NCBI RefSeq assembly: GCF_000374085.1 | Contig: NZ_KB893387.1 | Span: 1 to 64,000 of the forward strand | Direction of reading: 5' to 3' | Length of the DNA stretch: 64,000 bases | Origin: Spirosoma spitsbergense DSM 19989 | GTDB lineage: Bacteria > Bacteroidota > Bacteroidia > Cytophagales > Spirosomataceae | Part shown: in pieces, positions 1 to 8,682 of the stretch | Layout: every line of letters begins with the position of its first letter | Numbering within the stretch: position 1 is the stretch's first letter | Position numbers and translations under genes: made by a program | Notes under the pieces: model-generated | What the model was told of the DNA's origin: nothing | The model's database searches: none | Seen by the model: only the letters and a program-made list of their open reading frames with translations

Positions 1-1
1 G

Positions 2-202
2 ATGCAGTACGGTAGTTTCAGAAATCGGGGTTTGCTGATTGGCAGTGGCCCAATGGAAGCGGCTCATCGCACGGTGATCCAGTGCCGGATGAAGCGCAGT
101 GGTCAACGTTGGACCAACCCGGGGGCTCAGGCGATGCTCAACCTGCGAGTAGCGGCTAAAAGTGGCCGCTGGCAATTAGTCACCAATAACCTTAATAGGT
201 GA
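2..202 (+). CDS. Transposase C-terminal end (ISKra4-like), probably cut by the window edge
   Basis: These 66 residues look like the extreme C-terminus of an ISKra4-type DDE transposase. The run GSGPMEAAHRTVIQCRMKRS followed by GQRW and a G-A-Q-A-x-L-N-L-R-V tail is characteristic of that family. The frame is open to the left edge, so the ATG at base 2 is probably internal and the rest of the gene lies outside the window. No terminal inverted repeat could be recognised in the short stretch after the stop. Whether the element is intact cannot be judged here. Confidence 0.7.
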   Translation: MQYGSFRNRGLLIGSGPMEAAHRTVIQCRMKRSGQRWTNPGAQAMLNLRVAAKSGRWQLVTNNLNR

Positions 203-245
203 TAAGTAGTTTTGAAATGCACCTTATTACCGACATGTGCTCATC

Positions 246-1013
246 TTACTTTGTGGCTACGTAAAAGAAATCCAGACTTCCGGCGGGGTCATTGCTGACG
301 AGGTAATCGGTGTAGTCGATTTCTGCGGCTAGTCCGTCGGCCTGCAGGAGCCGGTTGCGGTTTAGCCGGTTCATCAGGTCGTAGGGAACCTGTAGCAGTC
401 GGCGGGGAAGTCGGTATTGCAGATTGAAAATATCGAAGCGGGTCAGCTTTTTGACCGACTCTTTATTCTGCTCATAATACGTCATCACCTTATTATTCCC
501 ATGAATACCCCGCGTCTCTACGGTTGGGAAATACCTGCTCATGAGGGCGCGCAGGTCCGCAGCGTGGTACTCCCGAACGTGCCAGGGGTTGCGGGTCAGC
601 GAGAACAGTTTATTAACTGTCGTAAGCAACAGTTTCCCGCCCGGTTTCAGTACGCGGTGAGCCTCTTTAATGAATAAATCGTCGTTCTGGATGTGTTCGA
701 TCACCTGAAATGTCACGATGTAATCGAAGGTATTATCGGCAAACGTGCTGAGCGGAGGTATACTGGCCGAAATAAACGTGGCTTTTGGGTATTCAGCACT
801 CAGGGCCGCAATCAACGCATCGTTCTTATCAATACCCGTGTACTGGTCGGCGGCTTTGGTCAGCAATTCCAGTCCCCGTCCCCAGCCGCAGCCAATTTCG
901 AGCACGTTTCCGCTCACCATAGCAGCCGCTTTAACGTAAGGGAAAAGTAATCGCTGATGGACGGGATTGTCGGACGCGATTTCGGCGGAGGTTATTTCGG
1001 TTGTTTTATACAT
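246..1013 (-). CDS. Class I SAM-dependent methyltransferase
   Basis: A 255-residue protein with a Rossmann-fold methyltransferase core (Methyltransf_11 type). The SAM-binding glycine motif VLEIGCGWGRG lies near residues 37-50, followed by an acidic TGIDKND strand. FDYIVTFQVIEHIQ and LKPGGKLLLTT are the usual post-motif strands. The C-terminal ~90 residues are basic and Tyr-rich and probably form the acceptor-binding part. The substrate cannot be deduced from sequence; such proteins often modify quinones, lipids or sugars. It is monocistronic and divergent from the GWxTD gene. A TAATTTTG promoter box lies about 60 bases upstream. Confidence 0.85.
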   Translation of the reverse strand: MYKTTEITSAEIASDNPVHQRLLFPYVKAAAMVSGNVLEIGCGWGRGLELLTKAADQYTGIDKNDALIAALSAEYPKATFISASIPPLSTFADNTFDYIVTFQVIEHIQNDDLFIKEAHRVLKPGGKLLLTTVNKLFSLTRNPWHVREYHAADLRALMSRYFPTVETRGIHGNNKVMTYYEQNKESVKKLTRFDIFNLQYRLPRRLLQVPYDLMNRLNRNRLLQADGLAAEIDYTDYLVSNDPAGSLDFFYVATK

Positions 1014-1071
1014 GGTTCTTCGGAACGGCAGTCATCGGTTACGGCCAGCGTTGGGGTTGCAATTAAACCAA

Positions 1072-1097
1072 CAAAATTACTTCTTTTGTAGAAGCAA
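1072..1097 (-). promoter_or_regulatory. Candidate Bacteroidota promoter for the methyltransferase gene
   Basis: Read on the minus strand, a TTG (plus 1095-1097) is followed after 15 bases by TAATTTTG (plus 1072-1079). This matches the Bacteroidota -7 consensus TAnnTTTG. The spacing is slightly shorter than usual. It lies 59-84 bases upstream of the start codon at 1013. Confidence 0.45.
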
Positions 1098-1273
1098 CGA
1101 AAAGCAAAGCGTTTCCTGCGTTCGTTTTTATCCAGGACAGGCCATTGTTGAATAATAGAAAAGGCAAAAGTGCGGATTCATCTCCGCCGGAATGATAAAA
1201 TTTGCTCTTTTTTCGTTGTAAATAAATAAGACTAAAACCAAGCCGTACCGGCGTTTGACCGTTACCGTTGTTT

Positions 1274-2686
1274 ATGCGAATTCTAACTGCTTTATTTTTT
1301 GCTATTTCCCTGCTGTCGGCTTGCTCAAGCGCAAAAAAGACACGGCAGGCCCGTATTAACGAGGCCTATGATGCCCGCACGGAAGCGCAGCGGAATCGGC
1401 CATCCGTGCGCGTTGCCCAGACACCCGCCCCGGCCAGTTCCCGGACAGCTACGGTTTCTCCACCTGTTAAAGCAGCCGAAGGACCCTCTGTTGGTACTGG
1501 TCCGGCTATGGCCACCAAAACCGGGAGCGAATGGGTCGTTACCTCGATTAAAGGAAAATTCCTGGCCATCGACACCTCCAGCGTTCGGATATACATGGAC
1601 CTGACGGCCAGAACACCGTCGGGTGAGTCAATTATGAATCCTGCCGATTTTATCGACCATTTTTCGATTGCCTACGTCATGTATCCCGACTACAACAACC
1701 GCGACCGGCTGGGATACGGAACCGTACCCCTGACAGCGCAAAATGTAGGCCATGACGGCGACCACCTGACGTTGACATTTGATATAAACCGGCCAAAAGG
1801 TGCGACGAATGCGCTGCTGCTAACTGAAATCACCGAAACAGCGAACGGAACAAAAGCCCGCAATGACCTGTCGCTGCGGTTCAACGCGTCCAAACTCAGT
1901 GACCGATTCTCGTTGTTCGATCAAAGCGGCCAACGGCCCGAACTGCGTAACTACGTGAACGTGAATGAACCCGTTGTTATCCGGGATGTGAAGGGGACCA
2001 GCAAGACCTTGTTCGGCATTCGATACCAACACGATTTCGACGCAGCTTCGTCGCCCATGAATACCTCGCCCCGGCCAGCGTCCAAATCGCTGGATGTCGA
2101 CTCTACGCTGACCATCACCACCAACCAGCCGTTCATGCTCCCGCAGGAGGGGCTATACTATTTTGTGGAAGACACGACCGATGCATCGGGTATTGGCCTG
2201 GTTGTAGCCGACAAACGTTTCCCGAAAATGACCCGCCCCGAAAAGCTCATCAAGCCGGTTTTGTACATGAGTACCAGTTCTGAAATTGGGGAGTTGAACC
2301 AGGCGCAGGATACCAAAAAAGCCTTCGACCGGTATTGGCTGAGTATGATGTCGGGGAATGAAGGGGTGGCGAAGAAAGCGATAAAAGCGTATTTTGACCG
2401 GGTAGAAGAAGCTAATAAGCTGTTTACGAGTTATAAAGAAGGCTGGAAAACCGACAAGGGCATGATTTATATCGTGCTGGGTGCGCCCGACCGGGTGCAG
2501 CGGAACCGGGAGCGCGAAGTGTGGGTTTATAATCGCCGGGCCAACGTGTCGGAGGTAAACTTTACCTTCACCCGAAAAGCCAACCAATTTGTCGATGACC
2601 ATTATGAGCTGGTGCGCTACATTGAGTACCAACCCATCTGGTATCCCATCGTTGAAGCCTGGCGAACCGGTGCCATCCGCGAATAA
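1274..2686 (+). CDS. GWxTD domain-containing lipoprotein
   Basis: A 470-residue lipoprotein. A short signal peptide ends in the lipobox LLSACSS near residue 17. The C-terminal region carries the signature GWKTDKGMIYIVLGAPDRV near residues 388-407, which defines the GWxTD family of Bacteroidota and related phyla. The family's molecular role is unknown. The linker after the lipobox is rich in Ala, Pro, Thr and Arg and is probably disordered. A TTG two codons upstream (1268) could also initiate, but the ATG at 1274 gives the better signal peptide. The gene runs co-directionally into rlmB across a 122-bp spacer filled by a repeated-word hairpin. Confidence 0.85.
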   Translation: MRILTALFFAISLLSACSSAKKTRQARINEAYDARTEAQRNRPSVRVAQTPAPASSRTATVSPPVKAAEGPSVGTGPAMATKTGSEWVVTSIKGKFLAIDTSSVRIYMDLTARTPSGESIMNPADFIDHFSIAYVMYPDYNNRDRLGYGTVPLTAQNVGHDGDHLTLTFDINRPKGATNALLLTEITETANGTKARNDLSLRFNASKLSDRFSLFDQSGQRPELRNYVNVNEPVVIRDVKGTSKTLFGIRYQHDFDAASSPMNTSPRPASKSLDVDSTLTITTNQPFMLPQEGLYYFVEDTTDASGIGLVVADKRFPKMTRPEKLIKPVLYMSTSSEIGELNQAQDTKKAFDRYWLSMMSGNEGVAKKAIKAYFDRVEEANKLFTSYKEGWKTDKGMIYIVLGAPDRVQRNREREVWVYNRRANVSEVNFTFTRKANQFVDDHYELVRYIEYQPIWYPIVEAWRTGAIRE

Positions 2687-2692
2687 CCTGAT

Positions 2693-2805
2693 TGTCATTC
2701 AGTAGTCATTGGTCGTCGTTTATTGTCATTCATGGTTTCCAGGAGCCAATGACCACCGAATGACGACCGATGACGATAAAATGACTATTGATAATTAATG
2801 ACAAC
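2693..2805. repeat. Repeated-word imperfect hairpin (GTCATT/AATGAC type)
   Basis: The left half of this spacer repeats GTCATT-like words (TGTCATTCAGTAGTCATTGG and more). The right half repeats their complement (AATGACCACCGAATGACGAC and more), so the whole spacer can fold as a long imperfect hairpin. The same word recurs in the spacers at 5012-5127 and 8571-8682. It lies between co-directional genes and does not end in a T-tract, so it is not a classical terminator. Confidence 0.65.
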
Positions 2806-2808
2806 TTA

Positions 2809-3606
2809 ATGCCCCAGCCCCAAAATCGGCCCCAGCGCCCCCGCCCTCAGTTTCGTCCTGAACCAGATGAAATGGTATTTGGAATTCAGTCTGTTATCGA
2901 GACGCTCAAGTCCGACCAGCAGATTGATAAATTGTACATGGAAAAGGGATTGAGTAATCCCGATATTCAGAATCTGGCTTTTCAGAACCGCGTTACCATC
3001 CAGCGCGTGCCGGTCGAGCGTCTTGATAGACTCACCCGTAAAAATCACCAGGGTGTCGTTTGCCTGGTAGCGCAGGTGCAGTACGTTAAGCTCTCCAACG
3101 TCATTGCCGATGTGTATGAGCGGGGTGAGCAACCGTTTATTCTACTTCTCGACCGCATTACCGACGTTCGGAACTTCGGGGCCATTGCCCGCACGGCCGA
3201 GTGTACGGGCGTGCAGTGCATCGTTATTCCGGGGCGGGGGGCGGCTGCCATCAACTCCGATGCCATGAAAACCTCATCGGGCGCGTTAAACCATATTTCC
3301 GTTTGCCGGGAACCGGACCTGACCGAAACCATTAAATATTTGCAGGAATCGGGCATACTGGTCGTCGCCTGTACCGAAAAATCGAGTCGCGACCTCTATG
3401 AACGCACCACCGACCTAAGCGGCCCGATTGCCGTTATTATGGGGTCGGAAGAAGACGGTATTTCGCCCGAATTACTCCGTATGGCCGATACTCATATCAA
3501 GATTCCCCTGCTGGGTGCGGTTGGCTCGCTCAACGTATCGGTAGCCACGGGCGTAATGCTGTATGAGGCTGTCCGGCAGCGGACTATGGCGGCAAGTGCG
3601 GTGTGA
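2809..3606 (+). CDS. rlmB: 23S rRNA (guanosine-2'-O-)-methyltransferase RlmB, SpoU/TrmH family
   Basis: A 265-residue SPOUT methyltransferase. The N-terminal substrate-binding domain begins with FGIQSVIETLKSD, and the knotted catalytic domain contains all three SpoU motifs. These are LLDRITDVRNFGAIARTAEC (N and R of motif 1), IMGSEEDGISPELL (motif 2) and PLLGAVGSLNVSVATGVML (motif 3, conserved S-L-N-V-S). The family 2'-O-methylates a guanosine of 23S rRNA (G2251 in E. coli). The start is the ATG at 2809; a TTG at 2788 is in frame but lies in the repeat. The first ~20 residues are Pro/Arg-rich. Confidence 0.9.
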   Translation: MPQPQNRPQRPRPQFRPEPDEMVFGIQSVIETLKSDQQIDKLYMEKGLSNPDIQNLAFQNRVTIQRVPVERLDRLTRKNHQGVVCLVAQVQYVKLSNVIADVYERGEQPFILLLDRITDVRNFGAIARTAECTGVQCIVIPGRGAAAINSDAMKTSSGALNHISVCREPDLTETIKYLQESGILVVACTEKSSRDLYERTTDLSGPIAVIMGSEEDGISPELLRMADTHIKIPLLGAVGSLNVSVATGVMLYEAVRQRTMAASAV

Positions 3607-3654
3607 ATCCAGCGTATCGTTTGCAATCTACTAATACGACGAGCTACTCATTCG

Positions 3655-4992
3655 TCACTCGTATCGAATCAACGCTTTCGTTTTTACCCGCCAGGTGCCA
3701 TTCTCCTGCACGGCTTCCCCATCCCGGCGCATAGCAATGCGGGTGTGCGTGCTGGAATAAGTATTCTCGCTGTCGCAGGCGGGTTCAATCATGTAATTAC
3801 GGTAGGTCAGGAAGCGGGCTAATCGATTCGGGTCGGCTTCGAACCGAAAGCTGGCCACCGTCGGTTTTTCGGCACTGATGCTAAACCGGTACGCTGACTC
3901 CGGGGAGATTACCTCAGATTTTTGCGACAGGTCGAACTGACCATTTGGATCGGGTGGCGGGAAATAAAACACCGCTGGTTTTGCTGGCGCAGCTACCGCC
4001 TGCAACGGCTCTGCTACCGGAGTGACTGCAATAGGGGGCAATGCCTGAACAGGTTCCGGCTTCTCAACAGGTTCAGTACGTACTTCGCCGGAGCGCATGG
4101 CGGAAGCCGGTTTTGACGTATTCTCCGTTACCTGTTGCTTTAGTTGACGAATAGCCGCCAGTGGATTAGCGGAACCCAACTCGGCCACAATCGCATCGTA
4201 GGCACTCACTTTCTGCCGGTACTCAGGCCGAACGGCATTAGTCATCGCATCAGTACCGGGTTTGTTCCGCTGGGCCGTTTCCAGCGAATTGCGTAATCGG
4301 TTATTGTCGGCTAGTAGTGCTTTTGCTTCTGCCTCAATGCCCCGGTAAAGGAGTAAATAGATGGCCCCCGCGCCGACCACCAGGCCAATAATGCCACTTA
4401 CAATCATCATCCAGAGTTGTTTTTCCTTGGTTTCTTTTACTTCGCGCTCCAACTGACCCATCTGAAATGTAGCCGGGTCGATGATCGCTTCATCGCCGGT
4501 AATAGCTGAACCAGCAGTTACGGTTGGATTACTCGAAACGGTGGGTGCTGGTTCTGTCGTTTCGGCGGGGGGTAACATCCGGTCAATCTTAGTCAGAATT
4601 TGCTGTTGTACGCTGGGCGGCAGGGCTTTCCGGTAACTTTCGTACGCTTTGTTTCGCTGATAGAACTGGGCAAGCTGTCGCCGGATAGCCGCGTTAGCCT
4701 CGGCTGGCCCCATACCAATAAAGGCTTTGGTATCCCGCAGTTGGCTTAGTTGCTGAATTCGCTGCCCTACCTGGTCCCAGCTTCCTACCGCCCGGATAAT
4801 TCCCTGTGCCTCACAGCCATCGCCACAATCCACTAGCTGAGTGTATATTTCCTGCGCTTTGGGTTGGTCGATAGTGGCGAAAACGGCCAGCGCCACCTCT
4901 TTCGTCAGGGTATCGACGGCGGCCTGATTGATGCTCTGGGCAGACGATAACGATGCCGATAGGATGAGTACTAAAAAGGGTAGTATTCGCAT
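3655..4992 (-). CDS. Membrane-anchored coiled-coil protein, last gene of the cytoskeletal operon
   Basis: A 445-residue protein of no recognised family. A cleavable signal peptide (MRILPFLVLILSASLSSAQ) is followed by a ~170-residue helical domain containing a Cys pair (DCGDGCEAQG). Next come a Pro/Thr linker and one transmembrane helix near residues 197-222 (WMMIVSGIIGLVVGAGAIYL). A Glu/Ala/Asn/Arg-rich coiled coil follows, then a Pro-rich linker, and a C-terminal ~110-residue domain starting near FYFPPPDPNG. The predicted topology is periplasmic N-domain and cytoplasmic C-domain, so it could link the filament-like proteins encoded upstream to the periplasm. Start 4992 is preferred over the ATGs at 5007 and 5004 because it gives a compact signal peptide. 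Confidence 0.7.
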   Translation of the reverse strand: MRILPFLVLILSASLSSAQSINQAAVDTLTKEVALAVFATIDQPKAQEIYTQLVDCGDGCEAQGIIRAVGSWDQVGQRIQQLSQLRDTKAFIGMGPAEANAAIRRQLAQFYQRNKAYESYRKALPPSVQQQILTKIDRMLPPAETTEPAPTVSSNPTVTAGSAITGDEAIIDPATFQMGQLEREVKETKEKQLWMMIVSGIIGLVVGAGAIYLLLYRGIEAEAKALLADNNRLRNSLETAQRNKPGTDAMTNAVRPEYRQKVSAYDAIVAELGSANPLAAIRQLKQQVTENTSKPASAMRSGEVRTEPVEKPEPVQALPPIAVTPVAEPLQAVAAPAKPAVFYFPPPDPNGQFDLSQKSEVISPESAYRFSISAEKPTVASFRFEADPNRLARFLTYRNYMIEPACDSENTYSSTHTRIAMRRDGEAVQENGTWRVKTKALIRYE

Positions 4993-5011
4993 ACTTCCTG
5001 TCATCATTTTG

Positions 5012-5127
5012 TGGTCAGTTGATTGTCATGTCATGGTCATTAATCGTCATTGTCAATCATTCCCTGCTTCACTACGAATGACAATGAATGACTAACAATG
5101 ACCACTGAATGCCTATACCATGACCAT
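5012..5127. repeat. Repeated-word imperfect hairpin (GTCATT/AATGAC type)
   Basis: The spacer between two minus-strand genes is almost entirely made of GTCAT/TGTCATT words (GATTGTCATGTCATGGTCAT, then TCGTCATTGTCAATCATT). Complementary AATGACAATGAATGAC words follow after a short centre near 5060-5078. It shares its word with the spacers at 2693-2805 and 8571-8682. A regulatory or RNA-processing role is inference. Confidence 0.65.
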
Positions 5128-5131
5128 TTAG

Positions 5132-8100
5132 TTACGCCAGTGCATTGGCCAGTTTGTTAATAGCTCCGATGAGTGGGTAGAAAAACAGGGTTTCTTCAAT
5201 GGGTGCGCCCAGCGCATCCGTCATCCCGCTGTACTCGGCGGCTACATCACCTTCTTTTCGCTGAATCCCATCCATGAGGGAGGTGTCCAGATGCGTCCGT
5301 AGTTCCTGCTGTGCAATGACCAGTGCCCGCGCCGAAACATTCAGATTACGAACGAAACTGAATTCCTGATTGACCGCGAAGAAAAAGTCGATAAACGCGT
5401 TGGTTTCTTTCAACAGGGACTGAACGACATCCGGCTTTCGCAGGTCGGCGTAGGTCAGTTTAGTGAACTCGTCATTGAAGGTAGCCGGATAAACATAGCT
5501 GATGGCTTCGGTATCCACCGGGCGGCTGTTGGCAGGCTGCATCAACGCCCCTTTGCAGGTTACCTCTTTTGGCCCTTTACGCTCATAAAACAGGGTTAGT
5601 CCGCTGGTGTCGTAGGGTTGCTCATACACCTTCTCAAAGATAACCCGTGCCAGTTTTCCCAGCATCTGATCGTCAGAACTGATGATGGTCAGGAGTTTGG
5701 AACCTGTACCACTAAAGGTGATGGCCCCCGGCAGGCTAATGCCCCGGTGCTTCATCAGTTGGGCAATGTGATACAGCAACGCGGTGTAGAACAGCACAAA
5801 GACGACTTTCAGGTCCTCATCCTTCGCCAGCATTCCGTTGAATGACAGCATGCTTTTGGCCTTTACATCATTACTTCTTTCGATGGAGAACCAGAACGCC
5901 ATGATGTCTTCCGAGCGGTTCGTGTCGAGCATCCGGCGGTTGTTGTCGCTCAGATTGCCCAGGCTCTGGCTTTCCAAAAGCGTTTGAATTTTATCGGCGT
6001 ATTTCCGAACGAAGCCGTTATGACTGGCCGCGCCGTACTCGCTGAAGGCGTCGCCGTAAATGGCGTTACCCGCAAAGCGGAAGGAGGTCAGCAGACGAGG
6101 TTCATTGCGTTCGTACACCACCACGTCAGACGTGCCACCACCAATGTCGATGTTGATAACCGGGCGGGCCGATGCGCTCAGCGTTGGATTCTGCTTGTAA
6201 TAATAAAATGGCGCTACCGACTCCGACACCTCACGCAAACGTCCTGCCGGCCCGCCAATATAACGGTCGTAAAGCAACTGCCAGTCGGCGCGGAGTTGAC
6301 TCACGCGACCGGGTGTCATACTGGCCGGGAAGAACCAGAACACCGTTGTCTGCAACAGATTACCGCCTTCGGTCAGCACTTTGTTCTTGATGAGCATTAG
6401 CAACTCTTCCAGGAACGCTTCCACGCGCCGTTCGGTCTGGTCGCTGGTTTTGGCCCATTTCAGGTTGGTGGTGATGCGGTTGGAACCCGCCGGTTGCCGT
6501 TCCACATAAAATGGAATGTTAAAGTCGGCCAGGGCCTGGGTTGGCTGATTGAAACTCAGGTTCATCGGTTCGGCAATGGCCGTGCGTGTCGGGAAACTAT
6601 CGGGTTTGCCGGGGCCAATGGTGGGCGGCACAAACTCCAGGTCGTACAGCAGGAACAACTCGAACAATGCCGGATTATACTGGGCCGGAGCTACCAGCGT
6701 AGCTACCTGCGGGGTTAGTTCGGCCACGTCGAAGGGGCGGGGCGTACTACCATCTACACTGTACTCGATGTGCGTATTGGTGGTGCCGAAATCGACCGAG
6801 AAGGCAAATTGCTTGCTGCCGCCGTTATATTCCTGCCAGCGCGGAACCAGCAGGCCGTTCATCTCGCGGCTATCGGCGCGGATGTTGGTTTGCAGGTAGT
6901 CGAACTCCTCACGCAGCACGTAATAGACGCTTGACCCGTCGGTATTCTGTTGCCGGACGGTGCGCTGATGCTTCGATTCAACCGTAATCGGCGTGTTGTT
7001 CTGTTCGCTGAGATACGTTAGTTCGTATTGATTCTGACTATCGAAACCGGCTTCAATCAACTCAATCCGGTAGTCGGCTGGAATGGTGACCGAGCCAGAC
7101 CGGACAAACGGATAAATATTGATCGTGAATGAGTTTTCAACAATGATACCTTCGTTGGTTGTTTCGTTGGGGGCCGCACCGGCACCCGCCGTTGAACTGT
7201 ACAGCCGCTCGAACGTGACGAACTGATTGCCGGGCTGGTTGGGGGCCGTAACAGGAATGTCGAGGGTTACGTTGATACCACCCGCCTGCGGGGTCATCTT
7301 CAGCCGGACGCGGCCCATGAACAGGTCATCGACGTCAAAAAAGTCAAAGAAATCTTTTTTGAGCGGTAATAGAAAGCCTTTCTCCGTAGCACCACTTTGC
7401 AGGTTACCGTCGAAAAAACGGCTCCGGTCGGTGGGGAAAGGTAGCCGAATAAGGTACGGCTCCAGAAAGTCGCTGACGGTAAGCCAGGGGTAGTTGCCCG
7501 GTTGCCCCGGCAAGGGTCGCTGGTTGTCACGCCACGATTCGCGGGCGTAGTACGGTACGGGTGTGTTCGAGTTCCACTGTGCCTGCGGTACGTAGGTGAA
7601 GGGCCGGAAAAAGCGGTTCTGCAACGCCATGGGGCGTGGTTTGCCCGGATTGAGTCGGGCGTACTTGTCCGACCGGATGATGAAATCACTCACCTGGTCG
7701 ATGGCGCGGGCATCGGATTTTTTCTTGCGAAGCGGGAAGCCCAGCACTTCTACAATATCGCCCGGTCCGGTGGTGAGTTCGTCAAAATCCTGGTCGAACT
7801 TCTCCCGCGTCAGCAACGGCTGCCCGTTTTGCGATTCGATATGTTCGTAAAACATCGTCGGGTTCTGCTGCTGCAACAGTTTCCGGCTCCGGTTCAGGTA
7901 GTCGTCTACTTCGCGGAAACGGTCCCGGAAGTTGGGCATGAACTGCTTGATGGCGTACCAGAATTTCTGGTACTCGATGTCGCGCTGGTGGAGCTGACAC
8001 ACCGACGCGTCGAACAGCCGGTCGTTACCCATCGAAACATCCATCCAGGTCAGGTCATTTCCCGAACTGAAGAACATCGTTTTGGGCGATGTGCCACCCA

Positions 8101-8566
8101 CCACCCGCCCCCGGTAACTCAGCACGAACAGCCGGTTGATGTCGCCAAAGTTGTACTCGGGCGCATCCTGGTCCAGAAAGAGTTTCAATGCATCGCCCAG
8201 TCGTTTATGACCGATGTTCGATGATTGCCGCAACTGGTCCAAGTCGGTGCGAACATCGAAGGGGGTGATGGTAATGTAGTTTTTGAGCTTGTCGTAGTTG
8301 AAGAATAACTCGCCTACGTCCAGTGCATCAGAAACGACACGCTGGTCGTTCACGGTGCCGTTGAGGTCGGGTTTGAGGGACAGGTTCAGGAAGGCCGAAC
8401 GCACCAGGTCCATCCGGGCAAACGGGCTTGGAATGGACGTTGGCTGCTTTACGGTCTGACCGCCCTGTGGGTCGCGGATGGCCGCAATCTGGTCTGTACC
8501 GAGGGGTCTGCTAACGTACCAATGCAGGCCAGGGGTAGGATTATGTAAGCTGAATGTTGTTGGCAT
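5132..8566 (-). CDS. Large actin/Hsp70-fold ATPase (SrfB-like)
   Basis: An 1144-residue protein. An actin/Hsp70 nucleotide-binding fold occupies the C-terminal half. The phosphate-1 loop FSVDFGTTNTHIEYSVDG is near residues 587-604, the phosphate-2 loop INIDIGGGTSDVVVYE near 799-814, and the adenosine motif ITFSGTGSKLL near 945-955. The first ~580 residues match nothing I recognise and are rich in Phe, Tyr, Asn and Arg. There is no signal peptide or membrane helix, so it should be cytoplasmic. The size and layout recall the virulence factor SrfB family, but this is by analogy. It lies between the tubulin-like gene (upstream) and the membrane coiled-coil gene, which suggests a filament or mechanical ATPase role rather than a chaperone. 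Confidence 0.75.
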   Translation of the reverse strand: MPTTFSLHNPTPGLHWYVSRPLGTDQIAAIRDPQGGQTVKQPTSIPSPFARMDLVRSAFLNLSLKPDLNGTVNDQRVVSDALDVGELFFNYDKLKNYITITPFDVRTDLDQLRQSSNIGHKRLGDALKLFLDQDAPEYNFGDINRLFVLSYRGRVVGGTSPKTMFFSSGNDLTWMDVSMGNDRLFDASVCQLHQRDIEYQKFWYAIKQFMPNFRDRFREVDDYLNRSRKLLQQQNPTMFYEHIESQNGQPLLTREKFDQDFDELTTGPGDIVEVLGFPLRKKKSDARAIDQVSDFIIRSDKYARLNPGKPRPMALQNRFFRPFTYVPQAQWNSNTPVPYYARESWRDNQRPLPGQPGNYPWLTVSDFLEPYLIRLPFPTDRSRFFDGNLQSGATEKGFLLPLKKDFFDFFDVDDLFMGRVRLKMTPQAGGINVTLDIPVTAPNQPGNQFVTFERLYSSTAGAGAAPNETTNEGIIVENSFTINIYPFVRSGSVTIPADYRIELIEAGFDSQNQYELTYLSEQNNTPITVESKHQRTVRQQNTDGSSVYYVLREEFDYLQTNIRADSREMNGLLVPRWQEYNGGSKQFAFSVDFGTTNTHIEYSVDGSTPRPFDVAELTPQVATLVAPAQYNPALFELFLLYDLEFVPPTIGPGKPDSFPTRTAIAEPMNLSFNQPTQALADFNIPFYVERQPAGSNRITTNLKWAKTSDQTERRVEAFLEELLMLIKNKVLTEGGNLLQTTVFWFFPASMTPGRVSQLRADWQLLYDRYIGGPAGRLREVSESVAPFYYYKQNPTLSASARPVINIDIGGGTSDVVVYERNEPRLLTSFRFAGNAIYGDAFSEYGAASHNGFVRKYADKIQTLLESQSLGNLSDNNRRMLDTNRSEDIMAFWFSIERSNDVKAKSMLSFNGMLAKDEDLKVVFVLFYTALLYHIAQLMKHRGISLPGAITFSGTGSKLLTIISSDDQMLGKLARVIFEKVYEQPYDTSGLTLFYERKGPKEVTCKGALMQPANSRPVDTEAISYVYPATFNDEFTKLTYADLRKPDVVQSLLKETNAFIDFFFAVNQEFSFVRNLNVSARALVIAQQELRTHLDTSLMDGIQRKEGDVAAEYSGMTDALGAPIEETLFFYPLIGAINKLANALA

Positions 8567-8570
8567 AATT

Positions 8571-8682
8571 TAGTAGTCATTCACCGTCATTTGTTGTCAT
8601 TACTGGTCACTCTGTCATTTTTGTTGATACTATGAATGACAATCAATGACGCGTAGCGAAAGACAATCAATGACATCTAATA
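8571..8682. repeat. Repeated-word imperfect hairpin (GTCATT/AATGAC type)
   Basis: The left part has five GTCATT/GTCACT words (AGTCATTCACCGTCATTTG and onwards). The right part has AATGACAATCAATGACG and a second copy of ACAATCAATGAC. It fills the spacer between the actin-like and tubulin-like genes and overlaps the last codons of the tubulin-like gene. It has the same word as the spacers at 2693 and 5012. Confidence 0.65.

Noticed and set aside
7502-8224. 240-codon plus-strand frame within the actin-like gene
   Set aside because: It has a V/H/R/Q-rich composition typical of an antisense shadow; the minus-strand gene is continuous across it.
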